Part shown: one piece after another, positions 20,402-30,495 of the stretch
How the letters are laid out: each line of letters begins with the position of its first letter
Position numbering within the stretch: position 1 is the stretch's first letter
From: an uncultured Candidatus Pelagibacter sp.
GTDB taxonomy: Bacteria; Pseudomonadota; Alphaproteobacteria; Pelagibacterales; Pelagibacteraceae
Length of the DNA: 64,000 nucleotides
NCBI RefSeq assembly: GCF_943788075.1
Contig: NZ_CALSOW010000002.1
Span: forward strand, 1-64,000
Direction: 5' to 3'
The notes under the pieces: generated by a model
Seen by the model: only the letters and a program-made list of their open reading frames with translations
Databases searched by the model: none
What the model was told of the DNA's origin: nothing
Position numbers and translations under genes: made by a program

Positions 20402-21199
20402 TTATTGATTATCTAATTCTTCCCAACCATCTTCATCTTTATAAAGTATTTCTAAATTTCCTTGTTGATTATTTTTAATTTTATTTTCTCTATCTTGCAA
20501 ATACAAACTCCTTATAGAAGCATAAAAATCTAAAGAATTATTTTCAAGGTTATCAAATGACTCAATGTTATTTGCTCTAAAATCAATACCACTAACAACT
20601 TTAGAGCCCATGTATAATCCTTCACTTAAAAATTCATTATTTCCATGAGCTGATGCATTATACCAAGGGTCTCCACCCACTACATTTACAAAAGATCCAG
20701 CAGTATCTCTAATTGTTGATGGACCTAAGACTGGAAGGACAAAATAACAACCAGGTCCAAAACCCCAAGTACCTAGAGTTTGACCGTAATCTTCTTTCTC
20801 ATATTTTGGAAAACCTAATTTGTTTGCAACATCGATGGTACCAAAAAGTCCTAGAGTTGAGTTAACAGCTAGTCTTGCAGTATTTATAATTGCCGTACGC
20901 ATGTCTCCTTGCAAAATGTTATTAGGTATTGTTATTAGATTGGATAAGTTCGTAACAGCATTACCAGCACTTTTCTGGATTGGATCAGGTAAATTTCTAT
21001 AACTTTTAGCGACTGGTTTAATTATTGATTTGTCAATTTTTTGATTAAATGAAAATGTAACTCTGTTAAGTTTTTCAAAGCAGTCTTTTATTTTTTCAGG
21101 TTGCTCTTTGTTAAAAGTTAATTCTCCGTCCGAACCCGCATAGGCATTGATGGACACTAAAGAAATAGTTATTATTACTAGAATTAAATTTTTAAACAT
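20402..21199 (-). CDS. mlaA: MlaA/VacJ-like outer-membrane phospholipid removal protein
   Basis: 265 aa. Family blocks: CFEKLNRVTFSFNQKIDK, the YRNLPDPIQKSAGNAVTNLS-like region, ARLAVNSTLGLFGTIDVA, DYGQTLGTWGFGPGCYFVLPVLGPS and RDTAGSFVNV. The signal peptide ends at AYAGSDGE and has no lipobox cysteine, unlike E. coli MlaA, so signal peptidase I processing is predicted. It works with MlaC to remove phospholipids from the outer leaflet. Confidence 0.9.
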   Translation of the reverse strand: MFKNLILVIITISLVSINAYAGSDGELTFNKEQPEKIKDCFEKLNRVTFSFNQKIDKSIIKPVAKSYRNLPDPIQKSAGNAVTNLSNLITIPNNILQGDMRTAIINTARLAVNSTLGLFGTIDVANKLGFPKYEKEDYGQTLGTWGFGPGCYFVLPVLGPSTIRDTAGSFVNVVGGDPWYNASAHGNNEFLSEGLYMGSKVVSGIDFRANNIESFDNLENNSLDFYASIRSLYLQDRENKIKNNQQGNLEILYKDEDGWEELDNQ

Positions 21200-21301
21200 T
21201 AGTCTATTATATTATATTAAGCTTAATTGTTAAATATTTTTAATTATGAATGATGTCATTAAAGTGTTGATAAAAAGTCAAAATTGTACCTCTACGCAAA
21301 T

Positions 21302-22032
21302 ATGAAAACTAAAATAAAATATTCACCTAATTTTGATCCAAAAAAAAGGAAGTCAAACAATATCAAATTTATAATTTTTCATTATACAGGAATGAAAAAA
21401 GAAATTGATGCAATTAATAAATTAACAAATGAAAGTCAAAAGTAAGTAGTCATTATTTTATAAAAAAGAATGGAGAAATATTAACCTTGGTTCCTGATCC
21501 ATATATTTCTTGGCATGCTGGAATCTCTAGATGGAAAAAATTTAAATCTATAAACAAATATTCTATTGGTGTTGAGGTCAGTAATATGGGTCATGATTAT
21601 GATTATAAAGATTTTAATAAAAAACAAATAAAATCAATTGTAAGATTGAGTAATTTTTTAATAAGAAAATATAAAATAAAATCTAAGTTTATTTTAGGAC
21701 ATTCAGATATTTCTCCAAATAGAAAGGTAGATCCTGGAGAAAAATTTCCTTGGAAATATTTAGCAAAAAAAAAAATTGGTATATGGCATGATTTGGATCA
21801 TAAAAAAATTAAAGAAGAAAGAATGAAAAATATAAGAGAATTGGATAAAAAAAATTTTATTAGTTATTTATATAAAATAGGGTATCCAAGAAATATTAAA
21901 ATTTCCAAAACTAGATACGCTAAAATTTTAACAGAAGCTTTTCAAAGACGGTTTAGACAAGAGTTAATAAATGGTATTATTGATAAAGAATGTTTATTAA
22001 TAAGCCAAAATCTTATAAAAAAATTTAATTAA
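21302..22032 (+). CDS. N-acetylmuramoyl-L-alanine amidase (AmiD-type, amidase_2), one frameshift
   Basis: Zinc amidase of about 243 aa cleaving the lactyl-peptide bond of peptidoglycan fragments. Zinc and active-site segments: FIIFHYTGM (first His), SWHAG, GVEVSN (Glu of the IGIE motif), and ILGHSDISPNRKVDPG (last His plus Asp region). The C-terminal part resembles the peptidoglycan-binding tail of AmiD. A single-base shift near 21442 separates the first 47 residues from the rest (SQK, then VSSHYFIKKNGEI). No clear signal peptide, which suggests cytoplasmic recycling in the style of AmpD. Confidence 0.85.
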
Positions 22033-22070
22033 ATTTTCTTGAAATTTTTAGCTTTAGTAATATGTTTTAC

Positions 22071-22427
22071 TTGCCAGATAAATGATTTATCGCTTTAAGA
22101 TATTAAAGAGGAAAGTCCGGGCTCCACAAGGATACAGTGCCAGATAATACCTGGCGGGGGTAACCCTAGGGATAGTGCCACAGAAAATAAACCGCCATAA
22201 CATGGCAAGGGTGAAAAGGTGTGGTAAGAGCACACCGGTTCTATTGGTAACAATGAACGCTGGAAAACCCCACTGGGAGCAAGACTAAGTAGAGATGACA
22301 TTGTTGCAAAACTAAAAGCCATCCTTGGCTAGTCATCAGGGTTAGTTGCTTGAGCTTAAGAGCGATCTTAAGCCTAGACAAATGATAGGTTTAAATGACA
22401 GAACCCGGCTTATAGTTTATCTGGCAA
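22071..22427 (+). ncRNA. rnpB: RNase P RNA (bacterial class A)
   Basis: Catalytic RNA that matures tRNA 5' ends. The terminal P1 helix is visible: the 12 bases at 22071-22082 are the exact reverse complement of 22416-22427. Universally conserved blocks are present: GAGGAAAGTCCGGGCTCC (P4 5' half region), ATAGTGCCACAGAAAATA, a GTGGTAAGAGCACACCGG-type segment and ACAGAACCCGGCTTATAG. It is markedly more GC-rich than its surroundings. Confidence 0.96.
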
Positions 22428-22610
22428 AAGTCCCTAAAGATAATTTTCAACATAATCAAATGTTCTTGTTTTGATTCATTATTGAGTCAGCTTTGTTCTT
22501 ATTTATTTTTTTTATCATTTGTAATCTGCCATATTAATTTGACCTTTATTATACGTTTGATATCAAAAAAAAATTACAAATAACTGTCAAAAATCAATAA
22601 TAATCAGTAT

Positions 22611-22639
22611 TTGACACGATATTAAATAACCCATATATT
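22611..22639 (+). promoter_or_regulatory. Sigma-70 promoter of the dcw cluster (mraZ promoter)
   Basis: TTGACA (22611-22616) and TATATT (22634-22639) with exactly 17 bp between them, about 43 bp before the mraZ ATG. It is the closest match to the consensus that I found in the window. The -10 overlaps the MraZ-type repeats. The rest of the 22428-22681 spacer shows nothing else I can identify. Confidence 0.7.
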
Positions 22640-22653
22640 CCCATATATTCCCA
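22629..22653 (-). promoter_or_regulatory. MraZ-type operator: three TGGGN repeats
   Basis: Read on the minus strand: TGGGA-N5-TGGGA-N5-TGGGT, three repeats at 10-bp spacing. This is the arrangement described for the E. coli MraZ binding site upstream of mraZ. The repeats cover the -10 element, so MraZ binding would be expected to block the dcw promoter. Confidence 0.7.
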
Positions 22654-22681
22654 ATTATGGAATTTTATAATTATAAAATAT

Positions 22682-23149
22682 ATGTTTTTATCAACTTACG
22701 AGAACAAATTAGACAAAAAGGGGAGAGTTTCTGTGCCTGCTAGTTTTAGATCTCATTTGTCTAATTTAGGATACAATGGAGTTATTTGTTATCCATCATT
22801 TAATAATTCATCAATTGAAGCATGTTCTCAAGATAGAATTGAAAAAATTTCATCAGCGATAGAATCTTTAAATCCATTTGAAGAAAAAAGAGATTTTTTT
22901 GCTACATCTATTTTAGCTGAGAGTACCAATTTACAATTTGATAGTGAAGGAAGAATTTTAATTTCATCAAAATTATTAAAACATGCAAAAATAAAAAATA
23001 GCATGTTATTTGTTGGCCAAGGCCAAACCTTTCAAATTTGGGAGCCAGCATCATTTGAAAAATTTAAGGTAACAGCAAGAAAAAAAGCAAATTTAAACAG
23101 AGCAAACCTTAAATGGGAAAAACATTTAAACAATAACGAGGGGAAATAA
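22682..23149 (+). CDS. mraZ: MraZ transcriptional regulator
   Basis: 155 aa with two AbrB/SpoVT-like domains: FLSTYENKLDKKGRVSVPASFR (residues 2-23) and TNLQFDSEGRILISSKLLKHA (about 82-102). It forms a ring and binds repeated TGGGN sites upstream of its own gene in other bacteria, and such sites lie 29-53 bp before this start. First gene of the dcw cluster. The stop is followed 3 bp later by the ftsZ ATG. Confidence 0.94.
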   Translation: MFLSTYENKLDKKGRVSVPASFRSHLSNLGYNGVICYPSFNNSSIEACSQDRIEKISSAIESLNPFEEKRDFFATSILAESTNLQFDSEGRILISSKLLKHAKIKNSMLFVGQGQTFQIWEPASFEKFKVTARKKANLNRANLKWEKHLNNNEGK

Positions 23150-23152
23150 CAG

Positions 23153-24631
23153 ATGACAATTAACTTTAAAGCACCAGAAATTAAGGAGCTGCAGCCACGA
23201 CTTTTAGTAATGGGAGTTGGTGGAGCAGGTGGAAACGCGATTAATGAAATGATTGAAAGTAATCTACAAGGTGTAGAGTTTATTGCGGTCAATACTGATG
23301 CGCAAGATTTAAAGTTAAGTAAAGCCAAAACAAGAATTCAAATTGGGTTAAATTTAACTAAAGGTTTAGGAGCTGGTGCAAAACTAGATATTGGTCAAGC
23401 AGCGGCAGATGAGTCATTGAACGAAATTATAAATACTTTGCAAGGTGCAAACATGGTTTTTATCGCAGCTGGTATGGGTGGTGGAACGGGCACTGGTGCT
23501 GCTCATGTAATCGCTAGAGCTGCAAAAGAACTAAATATTTTAACTGTAGGTGTTGTGACACTTCCATTCTTATATGAAGGCCCCTCTAGAATGAGAAGAG
23601 CACAGCAAGGTTTGGAAGAATTAAGAAAGCATGTTGATACAATTATAGTAATTCCAAATCAAAACTTATTTAAAATTGCTAATGAACAAACAACATTTGA
23701 AGACTCATTCAATCTTTCAAATAATGTTTTGATGCATGGTGTTCAAAGTATAACTGATCTAATGGTGAGACCAGGTTTAATCAATCTTGATTTTGCTGAT
23801 GTAGAAACTGTTATGGCTTCAATGGGTAAAGCAATGATGGGAACTGGTGAAGCAGAAGGAGAAGGTAGAGCACTAAAAGCAGCAGAGATGGCGGTGAGCA
23901 ACCCACTAATTGATGATTATACTCTTAAGGGAGCAAAAGGATTATTAGTTAATATTACTGGTGGTAAAGATCTTAAACTTTTTGAAGTTGATGAAGCAGT
24001 TAATAAGGTTAGAGCTGAAGTTGATCCAGAAGCAGAATTAATTATTGGAGCAATTACTGACGCTGAATTAGATGGAAAAATGAGAGTTTCGATTGTTGCT
24101 ACATCTTTAGATGGCCAACAACCAGAAACCAAATCTGTGATAAACATGGTGCACCGTATTCAAAATAGAAACCCTGGTTATTCAGATTTTTCAAATCTTG
24201 GATCGTCTGCATCTTTCAACTTTTCAAATTCAATTTCAAATCCTGTTTCACATGGAGCTAACGCGCTCAAATTAGAGAATGAGGTTGTTCAAGAGCAAAA
24301 TCAAGATCATTTTAGTTCAAACGTTTCATCTGAAGAGGCAATACATAACAATAATCTTGAAACAGAAAGTGTCGTTGAAGATAGTTCTGTAAATGAAATG
24401 GAAAAATCTTTTACACAAGAAGCTGTAGAAATACCTCAAGAACAAATGGTTGAAGAGAGTGTAGAAGAAGATGTTTCAAATGATCTAAAAGAGTTTGGTG
24501 TAGATTCAGATGCACCAGATTTATTTAGTTCAGAAACTGAAAATTCAAGCTCAGATGATTTATTATCCTCAAGTGATGAGGAAGATGATGATCTTGAGAT
24601 ACCGGCATTTTTAAGAAGACAAAAAAATTAA
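23153..24631 (+). CDS. ftsZ: Cell division protein FtsZ
   Basis: 492-aa tubulin-like GTPase that forms the division ring. GTP-binding elements: [13 protein letters not shown] (about residue 23), the tubulin signature [13 protein letters not shown] (about 110) and the T7 loop [11 protein letters not shown]. After about residue 335 comes a long acidic linker, ending in the conserved C-terminal peptide [14 protein letters not shown], which docks FtsA and other partners in other bacteria. It sits right after mraZ instead of after ftsA at the distal end of the cluster. AGGGGAAATAACAG supplies the ribosome-binding site. Confidence 0.97.
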   Translation: MTINFKAPEIKELQPRLLVMGVGGAGGNAINEMIESNLQGVEFIAVNTDAQDLKLSKAKTRIQIGLNLTKGLGAGAKLDIGQAAADESLNEIINTLQGANMVFIAAGMGGGTGTGAAHVIARAAKELNILTVGVVTLPFLYEGPSRMRRAQQGLEELRKHVDTIIVIPNQNLFKIANEQTTFEDSFNLSNNVLMHGVQSITDLMVRPGLINLDFADVETVMASMGKAMMGTGEAEGEGRALKAAEMAVSNPLIDDYTLKGAKGLLVNITGGKDLKLFEVDEAVNKVRAEVDPEAELIIGAITDAELDGKMRVSIVATSLDGQQPETKSVINMVHRIQNRNPGYSDFSNLGSSASFNFSNSISNPVSHGANALKLENEVVQEQNQDHFSSNVSSEEAIHNNNLETESVVEDSSVNEMEKSFTQEAVEIPQEQMVEESVEEDVSNDLKEFGVDSDAPDLFSSETENSSSDDLLSSSDEEDDDLEIPAFLRRQKN

Positions 24632-24649
24632 TGGTCTTTAAAGAAATAA

Positions 24650-25660
24650 ATGGACGCCACCATAGTACCGGAAGTACAAAAGCATTATCCGGTATTGCTA
24701 AAAGAAATTATTAGCATTATTTCCCCTCAATATGGTGGCACATTTATTGACTGTACATTTGGCCAAGGCGGTTATTCAAAAAAAATCCTAGATTTTGAAA
24801 ATACTAAAGTAATTGCTTTAGATAGAGATATTGAAAGCAAGTCAAAAGCCAATCAAATTAAAAATCAATTTGAAGATAGATTTTTATTTAAAAATATTAA
24901 ATTTAGTCAGCTAAATAATCTAAAACTTAAAAATGAGAATGTTAAAGGAGTAATATTTGATCTTGGTTATTCTTATGTTCAAATAAAAGATCCTAAAAAA
25001 GGACTATCTTTTGAATCTAAAGGAAATTTAAATATGCAAATGGGTTTAAATAATTATTCTGCTGAAGATGTAATTAATAAACTGGAAGAAAAAGAACTTG
25101 ATAAAATATTCAAGTTTTTTGGCGAAGAAAAAGAAAGTAAATTTATAGCTAGAAATATTATTAAAGAAAGATCTAAGAGAAAGATAAACACTCAAACACT
25201 TGTTGAGATCGTTGAAAATACAAAAAGAAAAAAAAACTTCAAAGTTCACAGTGCTACTAAAGTTTTTCAAGCTTTAAGAATTTTAGTTAATAGAGAAATA
25301 AGTGAATTAATTATTGGTCTCATTAATGCAACTAAGGTTTTAAAAAAAGATGGTGTTCTAGCAGTAGTTACATTCCATTCATTAGAAGATAAAATTGTCA
25401 AATATTTTTTCAAAAGTTTATCTGAGAAAAAAAGCATATCAAGATACGCTCCTATTATTGAGCAACCTGAGACATTACTTAAATTAATCCAAAAAAAAGC
25501 AATCGTACCATCTGATGATGAAATCAAGGAAAATTCACCTTCAAGATCTGCTAAACTTAGATATGCGATTAAAAAAAAGGACTTTTATGATTTTGAAACT
25601 GACATTCTAGATCAATTTAGAAATTTGATTGAGATAGAAAATTTTGGGAATAAACTATGA
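24650..25660 (+). CDS. rsmH: 16S rRNA (cytosine-1402-N4)-methyltransferase RsmH
   Basis: 336 aa (formerly MraW). It methylates C1402 of 16S rRNA with S-adenosylmethionine. Motifs: [13 protein letters not shown] at the start, [14 protein letters not shown] (SAM motif I), [24 protein letters not shown] (family signature), [14 protein letters not shown] and [14 protein letters not shown]. Normal position between the mraZ region and ftsL. Confidence 0.95.
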   Translation: MDATIVPEVQKHYPVLLKEIISIISPQYGGTFIDCTFGQGGYSKKILDFENTKVIALDRDIESKSKANQIKNQFEDRFLFKNIKFSQLNNLKLKNENVKGVIFDLGYSYVQIKDPKKGLSFESKGNLNMQMGLNNYSAEDVINKLEEKELDKIFKFFGEEKESKFIARNIIKERSKRKINTQTLVEIVENTKRKKNFKVHSATKVFQALRILVNREISELIIGLINATKVLKKDGVLAVVTFHSLEDKIVKYFFKSLSEKKSISRYAPIIEQPETLLKLIQKKAIVPSDDEIKENSPSRSAKLRYAIKKKDFYDFETDILDQFRNLIEIENFGNKL

Positions 25661-25962
25661 AAAAAATCGTCTTAGTATTTGTCATTTTTTCATTAATTTT
25701 ATCAACAGCTATTATTAAGAATTCTGCAAAAAAAAATGAAGATAAAATTTTTACGGTAAAGGAAAACATTAGAGTTTTAAATTCAGAATTTGAGAAAATC
25801 AAACTAGAATTTGATTATTTAAGCTCTTCAGATAAATTGCTAGAATTTCAATCATTATATTTTGAAAATGATTTAGTACAAAAAAAAATTGAAAATATAA
25901 AAGTTTTCGAAATCACAAAAAAAGATAAAAAAATTAAAAATTTAAAAATAATTAAAGATTAA
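25657..25962 (+). CDS. ftsL: FtsL-like division protein
   Basis: 101 aa. One N-terminal membrane helix (about residues 4-20) is followed by a coiled-coil-like region ([27 protein letters not shown]) and a basic tail. Primary conservation of FtsL is weak in all bacteria; the assignment rests on size, topology, the [13 protein letters not shown] segment like other alphaproteobacterial FtsL, and position between rsmH and ftsI. It overlaps rsmH by 4 bp and ftsI by 1 bp. Confidence 0.8.
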   Translation: MKKIVLVFVIFSLILSTAIIKNSAKKNEDKIFTVKENIRVLNSEFEKIKLEFDYLSSSDKLLEFQSLYFENDLVQKKIENIKVFEITKKDKKIKNLKIIKD

Positions 25963-27650
25963 TGGAAGAATCAAGATCAAAAATTATTATTGAAGACTAT
26001 AAAAATAATTTTGATTATAAAAAAAATGATACTAATTTGAATATAGAATTTAATAGAGTAGCGTTTATATTTTTCTTTTTTTTTATTATTTATCTAATTT
26101 ATACTATTCATTTAATTCATCTTGGATCACGAAAATCAAATGTAGAAATTAAAGATACTTTTCCCACATATAGTAATAAACTTTATAGAGCAGATATAAT
26201 TGATATAGACGGAAATTATTTAGCTAAAACAGTTAAATCTATTGATATAGGTATTAAGACATCAGATATAATAGATAAGAAAAAACTTTTATTAAGTTTA
26301 AATATTATATTTCCAAATAAAGATTTTAAAAAAATTAATAAACAGCTTGATACAAAAAAGTTTTTTTGGTTAGAAAAAAAAGTTTCAGAAGAAAATTATG
26401 AAAAATTAATGAAACTTGGAGATAAATCTATCAAACCTGAGGAAAAGGTATTAAGAATTTATCCCCAAAAAAATCTTTTTAGTCATATTATTGGTCAAAT
26501 AGATGATGACAACACTGGAATTTCAGGTTTAGAAAAATCATTTAATGAAGCCCTTAGAAATTCAAAAAATCCCATCAAACTTACAGTCGATAAAGATATA
26601 CAGTTTTTAATTCGAAAAACGTTAATCAAATATCAAGAAATTTTTAAAAGTAAGGGTAGCGCTGCTTTATTAATGGATATTAATAATGGAAATATACTTT
26701 CACTAATTTCATTACCTGATTTTAATCCTAATGAAAGACAAAATATAACTGATGTTAATTTTATAAATAGAGTAACCAAGGGAACTTATGAGCTTGGCTC
26801 AGTTTTCAAACCATTTACATTTGCAAGTGCCTTAAATGAAGAATTAATAAAACCTGAAACTGAATTTTTAGATTTACCAAAATCTATTCGTTGTGATAAA
26901 CACCGAATTGGAGAATATGATAATAAAATTCCATCTGATTTAACAGCAGAACAGATCTTAATTAGATCAGGAAATATTGGTTCGGTAAGAATTGCTCAAT
27001 TAGTTGGACCAGAAAAACATAAGTCTTTTTTAAAAAAAGTTGGTGTATTGAGCTCAATTGATTTTGACATTGATGAAGTTGCTCCTCAGAAGGATTATAA
27101 TTTTGGGAAATGTAAATTAGCTACATCTTCCTTTGGCCATGGTATCGCAACTACAATCTTACAGTTAGCAAGAGGTTATGCGGTAATATCTAATGGAGGT
27201 TATGAAGTTAAACCAACTTTAATTGATAAAAAAATTGAAAATGAAAAAAAGAATAGACTAATTAATAAAGATGTTTCCAACCAAGTTGTTAAAGCTTTAA
27301 GAAAAATTGTTAGCACAGACGAAGGAACAGCAAAATTTGCTGATGTTTTAAACTACGAAATTGGTGGCAAAACAGGGACTGCAGACCAACCAAAAGAAGG
27401 CTCTTATTCTGAAGCAAAGATAAATACGTTTGCTTCAATATTTCCAACATCAAATCCACAATTTGTATTTATTGTTATGTTAGATACTCCTCAAAAGGCG
27501 AAAGATTATTATTATAAATACAGACATCAAAAGGGTGGATGGAAAGGAACTTTATACAATACAGCTGGATGGACATCAGTAGAAGTGGCTGGAAAAATAA
27601 TTGATAAAATTGGGCCTATTTTAGCCACAAAATATCTAGAAATTAAATAA
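25962..27650 (+). CDS. ftsI: Septal peptidoglycan transpeptidase FtsI (PBP3)
   Basis: 562-aa class B penicillin-binding protein. One N-terminal TM helix (about residues 29-48), a pedestal/dimerisation domain including ISGLEKSFNEAL, then the transpeptidase domain with the SxxK nucleophile in ELGSVFKPFTF (about residue 273), SGN in IRSGNIGSVRIA, and KTGTADQP near residue 474. It cross-links septal peptidoglycan together with FtsW. Confidence 0.95.
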   Translation: MEESRSKIIIEDYKNNFDYKKNDTNLNIEFNRVAFIFFFFFIIYLIYTIHLIHLGSRKSNVEIKDTFPTYSNKLYRADIIDIDGNYLAKTVKSIDIGIKTSDIIDKKKLLLSLNIIFPNKDFKKINKQLDTKKFFWLEKKVSEENYEKLMKLGDKSIKPEEKVLRIYPQKNLFSHIIGQIDDDNTGISGLEKSFNEALRNSKNPIKLTVDKDIQFLIRKTLIKYQEIFKSKGSAALLMDINNGNILSLISLPDFNPNERQNITDVNFINRVTKGTYELGSVFKPFTFASALNEELIKPETEFLDLPKSIRCDKHRIGEYDNKIPSDLTAEQILIRSGNIGSVRIAQLVGPEKHKSFLKKVGVLSSIDFDIDEVAPQKDYNFGKCKLATSSFGHGIATTILQLARGYAVISNGGYEVKPTLIDKKIENEKKNRLINKDVSNQVVKALRKIVSTDEGTAKFADVLNYEIGGKTGTADQPKEGSYSEAKINTFASIFPTSNPQFVFIVMLDTPQKAKDYYYKYRHQKGGWKGTLYNTAGWTSVEVAGKIIDKIGPILATKYLEIK

Positions 27651-27652
27651 CT

Positions 27653-30495
27653 ATGTTTCTAGGGAATTACTTCAACAATATTCAAAAAAAATATAAGCAA
27701 ATTTATTTTTCAGGAATTTCATTTAACAGTAATCAGGTAAAAAAAGATAATATTTTTTTTGCAATCAAAGGAAATAGGATAGATGGTAATAATTTTATAT
27801 TATCAGCAATCTCCAATGGTGCAAAAATAATTATAACTGAAAAAAAAATTAATGAACTAAGAAATGGTATTTTATTTATTCAAACAAAAAATATCAGAAA
27901 GTTATTAGCTGAAATATCGTTTAAAATTGTTAAAAAATTCCAAATAATATTATTGCTGTTACTGGTACAAATGGAAAATCATCTATTGCAGATTTTTATT
28001 ATCAAATATCAGACTTGAATAATAAAAAAGTTGCATCTATTGGAACATTGGGAATTAAATCAAAAAATTTTAAAAAGAGTTTATCAAATACGACTATAGA
28101 TCCAATTCAATTAAGTAAAATTTTAAGTAATCTAAAAAAACAAAATATCAATAATGTTATTATGGAGGCATCTAGTCATGGTTTGAGTCAAAACAGACTG
28201 GATGGCTTAACCTTTAACACAGGAATATTTACAAATTTATCTCAAGACCATTTAGATTATCATAAAAATAAAACAAATTACTTAAAAGCTAAACTTTATT
28301 TATTTGAAAAATTAATAAAAAAAGATGGAAATATAATAACTGATGAAAAAATACCAGAATTCAAAAAAATTAAAAATATAGCATCTAATAAAAACCTTAA
28401 TCTTTTTTCATTATTGAAAAAAAATAATAATTTTCAATTTTTATCACATCAATATGAAGGTGAGTCTCAATTATTAGAGATTAAATATAATGATTCAACA
28501 CACAAAATTAAACTTAATTTGATAGGAAAAGTTCAATTAAAAAATATATTAATGGCAATTATTGCGTCAATCAAAAGTAATATCAATATTAAAGACATAC
28601 TTAATGTAATACCGAAAATAAAATCTGTAGAGGGAAGGTTTGAGCGAGTTGGCAAAATTAAAAATAACTCAAAAGTAATTATAGATTACGCACACACACC
28701 TGATGCATTAAAAACTTGTCTTAAAAATATAAAAGAGCAATTTGTAGGTCACAAAATTAAATTAGTGTTTGGTTGTGGAGGGAATAGAGATCAAAATAAA
28801 AGAGCAAAAATGGGTAAAATTGCTGACCTTTTTTCAGACAAAATATATCTTACTGACGATAATCCAAGATTAGAACAGGCTAGCAAAATAAGAAAAGACA
28901 TAAAAAAAGGAATAAAAAAACAAAAAGTGTTAGAGTTTCCAAATAGGGCGAAGGCTATATCAGAAGCGATAAAGCACTTAAAAATAGGTGAAATTTTAAT
29001 AGTTGCTGGTAAAGGCCATGAAAAAGTCCAAGAAATAGGAAAAAAAAAAATTTTTTTCTCAGATAAAAAAATTATTCTTGATGCAATAAAAATTAAAAAT
29101 TTCACTTTATCAAATAATTTAAAGGTCAATATATTTAATGAACTTAGTGGAAAAAAAAAATTATCTAGCAAAATTATTTTCAAAAAAGCTAGAATTAACT
29201 CTAAAGAGATAAAAAAAAATGATGTTTTTTTTGCTATTAAGGGAAAAAAAAATGATGGTAATCAATTTATAAGTGAAGCTTTCAAAAAAAATGCATCAAT
29301 TGCAGTAGTTAATAAAATTGAAAAAGAAATAAATATCTCTCGTCAAATAAAAGTTAAAAATTCACTCAAATTTTTAACCAAAAGTTCAGAGCTGTATAGA
29401 AAAAATATAAAAACAAAAATTATTGCTATAACGGGAAGTTGTGGAAAAACCACATTAAAAGAATTATTGGGCAACTCATTTAAACAAATATCAAAAGTAG
29501 GTATTTCACCTAAATCTTATAATAATAAGTATGGAGTACCTTTAAGTCTTTTTAATTTAGATCAAAAAAATAATTATGGTGTTTTGGAAATTGGAATGGA
29601 TAAAAAAGGTGAAATTGATTATCTCTCTAAAATTGTTAAACCAGACGTTAGTGTGATTACCAACATCAATTATGCTCATGCTAAAAATTTTAAGAATCTA
29701 AGACAAATTGCTCTAGCTAAATCGGAAATAATCAATAATACAGAAGTTAATGGTTCAATTGTTCTTAATGCTGATGATACTTTTTTTGCTTTACATAAAA
29801 AAATTGCTAATAAAAGAAAGCTTAAAATTTTATCATTTGGCATTAATAATCAGAATGCAAATATAAAACTTATAAGTATCAAAAAAATTACTAACAAGTT
29901 TAAAGTAACTATTATGATAAATAATTTTAAAACCTATTTTTTTATTTCCAGCAATTTTCAAAATCATATCTTAAATATTTTAGCTGCATTAACTGTGATG
30001 AGTGTTTTTTTAGATATATCTAAATTGAATAAAAATATTTTTATGAGCTTTAAAACACCTAATGGGCGAGGAGATATTACTAAAATTAAGATTAATAATA
30101 AAAATTTAAACTTGATAGATGAAAGTTATAATTCAAATCCATTGTCGCTTAAATCCGCAATTTTAAATTTCGATAAAATAAAAATTGATAATGGAAAAAA
30201 ATATTTACTATTAGGTGATATGTTAGAACTTGGTAAGCATTCAAAAAAACTTCATCAATCTATTGGAAAAATAATTAATAATACAAAAATTGACAAAATC
30301 TTTGTTAAAGGAAGTAAAATATTGTTTACATACAATTCTATTTCAAAAAAGAAAAAAGGTAGAGTATTAAACAAAAACTCACAAATTATTGATTTGATTA
30401 AAAATCATTTAAATAATAATGATTATCTTATGGTGAAGGCATCAAATGCGACGGGATTTAATAAGATAATCAATAATTTTAAAGGTTCAAAATAA
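27653..30495 (+). CDS. murE-murF: MurE-MurF fusion (peptidoglycan precursor ligases), one frameshift
   Basis: About 946 aa. The MurE half has ISFNSNQVKKDNIFFAIKG at the start, VTGTNGKSSIADFY (ATP loop; it spans a one-base shift near 27940), MEASSHGLSQNRLDG, IDYAHTPDALKTCL and the DDNPR motif (DDNPRLEQ), consistent with meso-diaminopimelate addition. The MurF half begins near ARINSKEIKKNDVFFAIKG with no intervening stop and has AITGSCGKTTLKELL, EIGMDKKGEID and DESYNSNPLSLKSA. The second part, from 28015 onward, is a single open frame of 826 codons spanning both enzymes. The enzymes act in turn to add diaminopimelate and D-Ala-D-Ala to UDP-MurNAc-peptide. Confidence 0.93.

Noticed and set aside
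22095-22322. 75-aa antisense ORF within RNase P RNA
   Set aside because: It lies wholly inside the conserved rnpB core; the openness comes from the higher GC of the RNA gene.
22440-22610. Possible small RNA or riboswitch in the rnpB-mraZ spacer
   Set aside because: Very AT-rich with no convincing stems, and no resemblance to SAM, glycine or other riboswitches found in SAR11.
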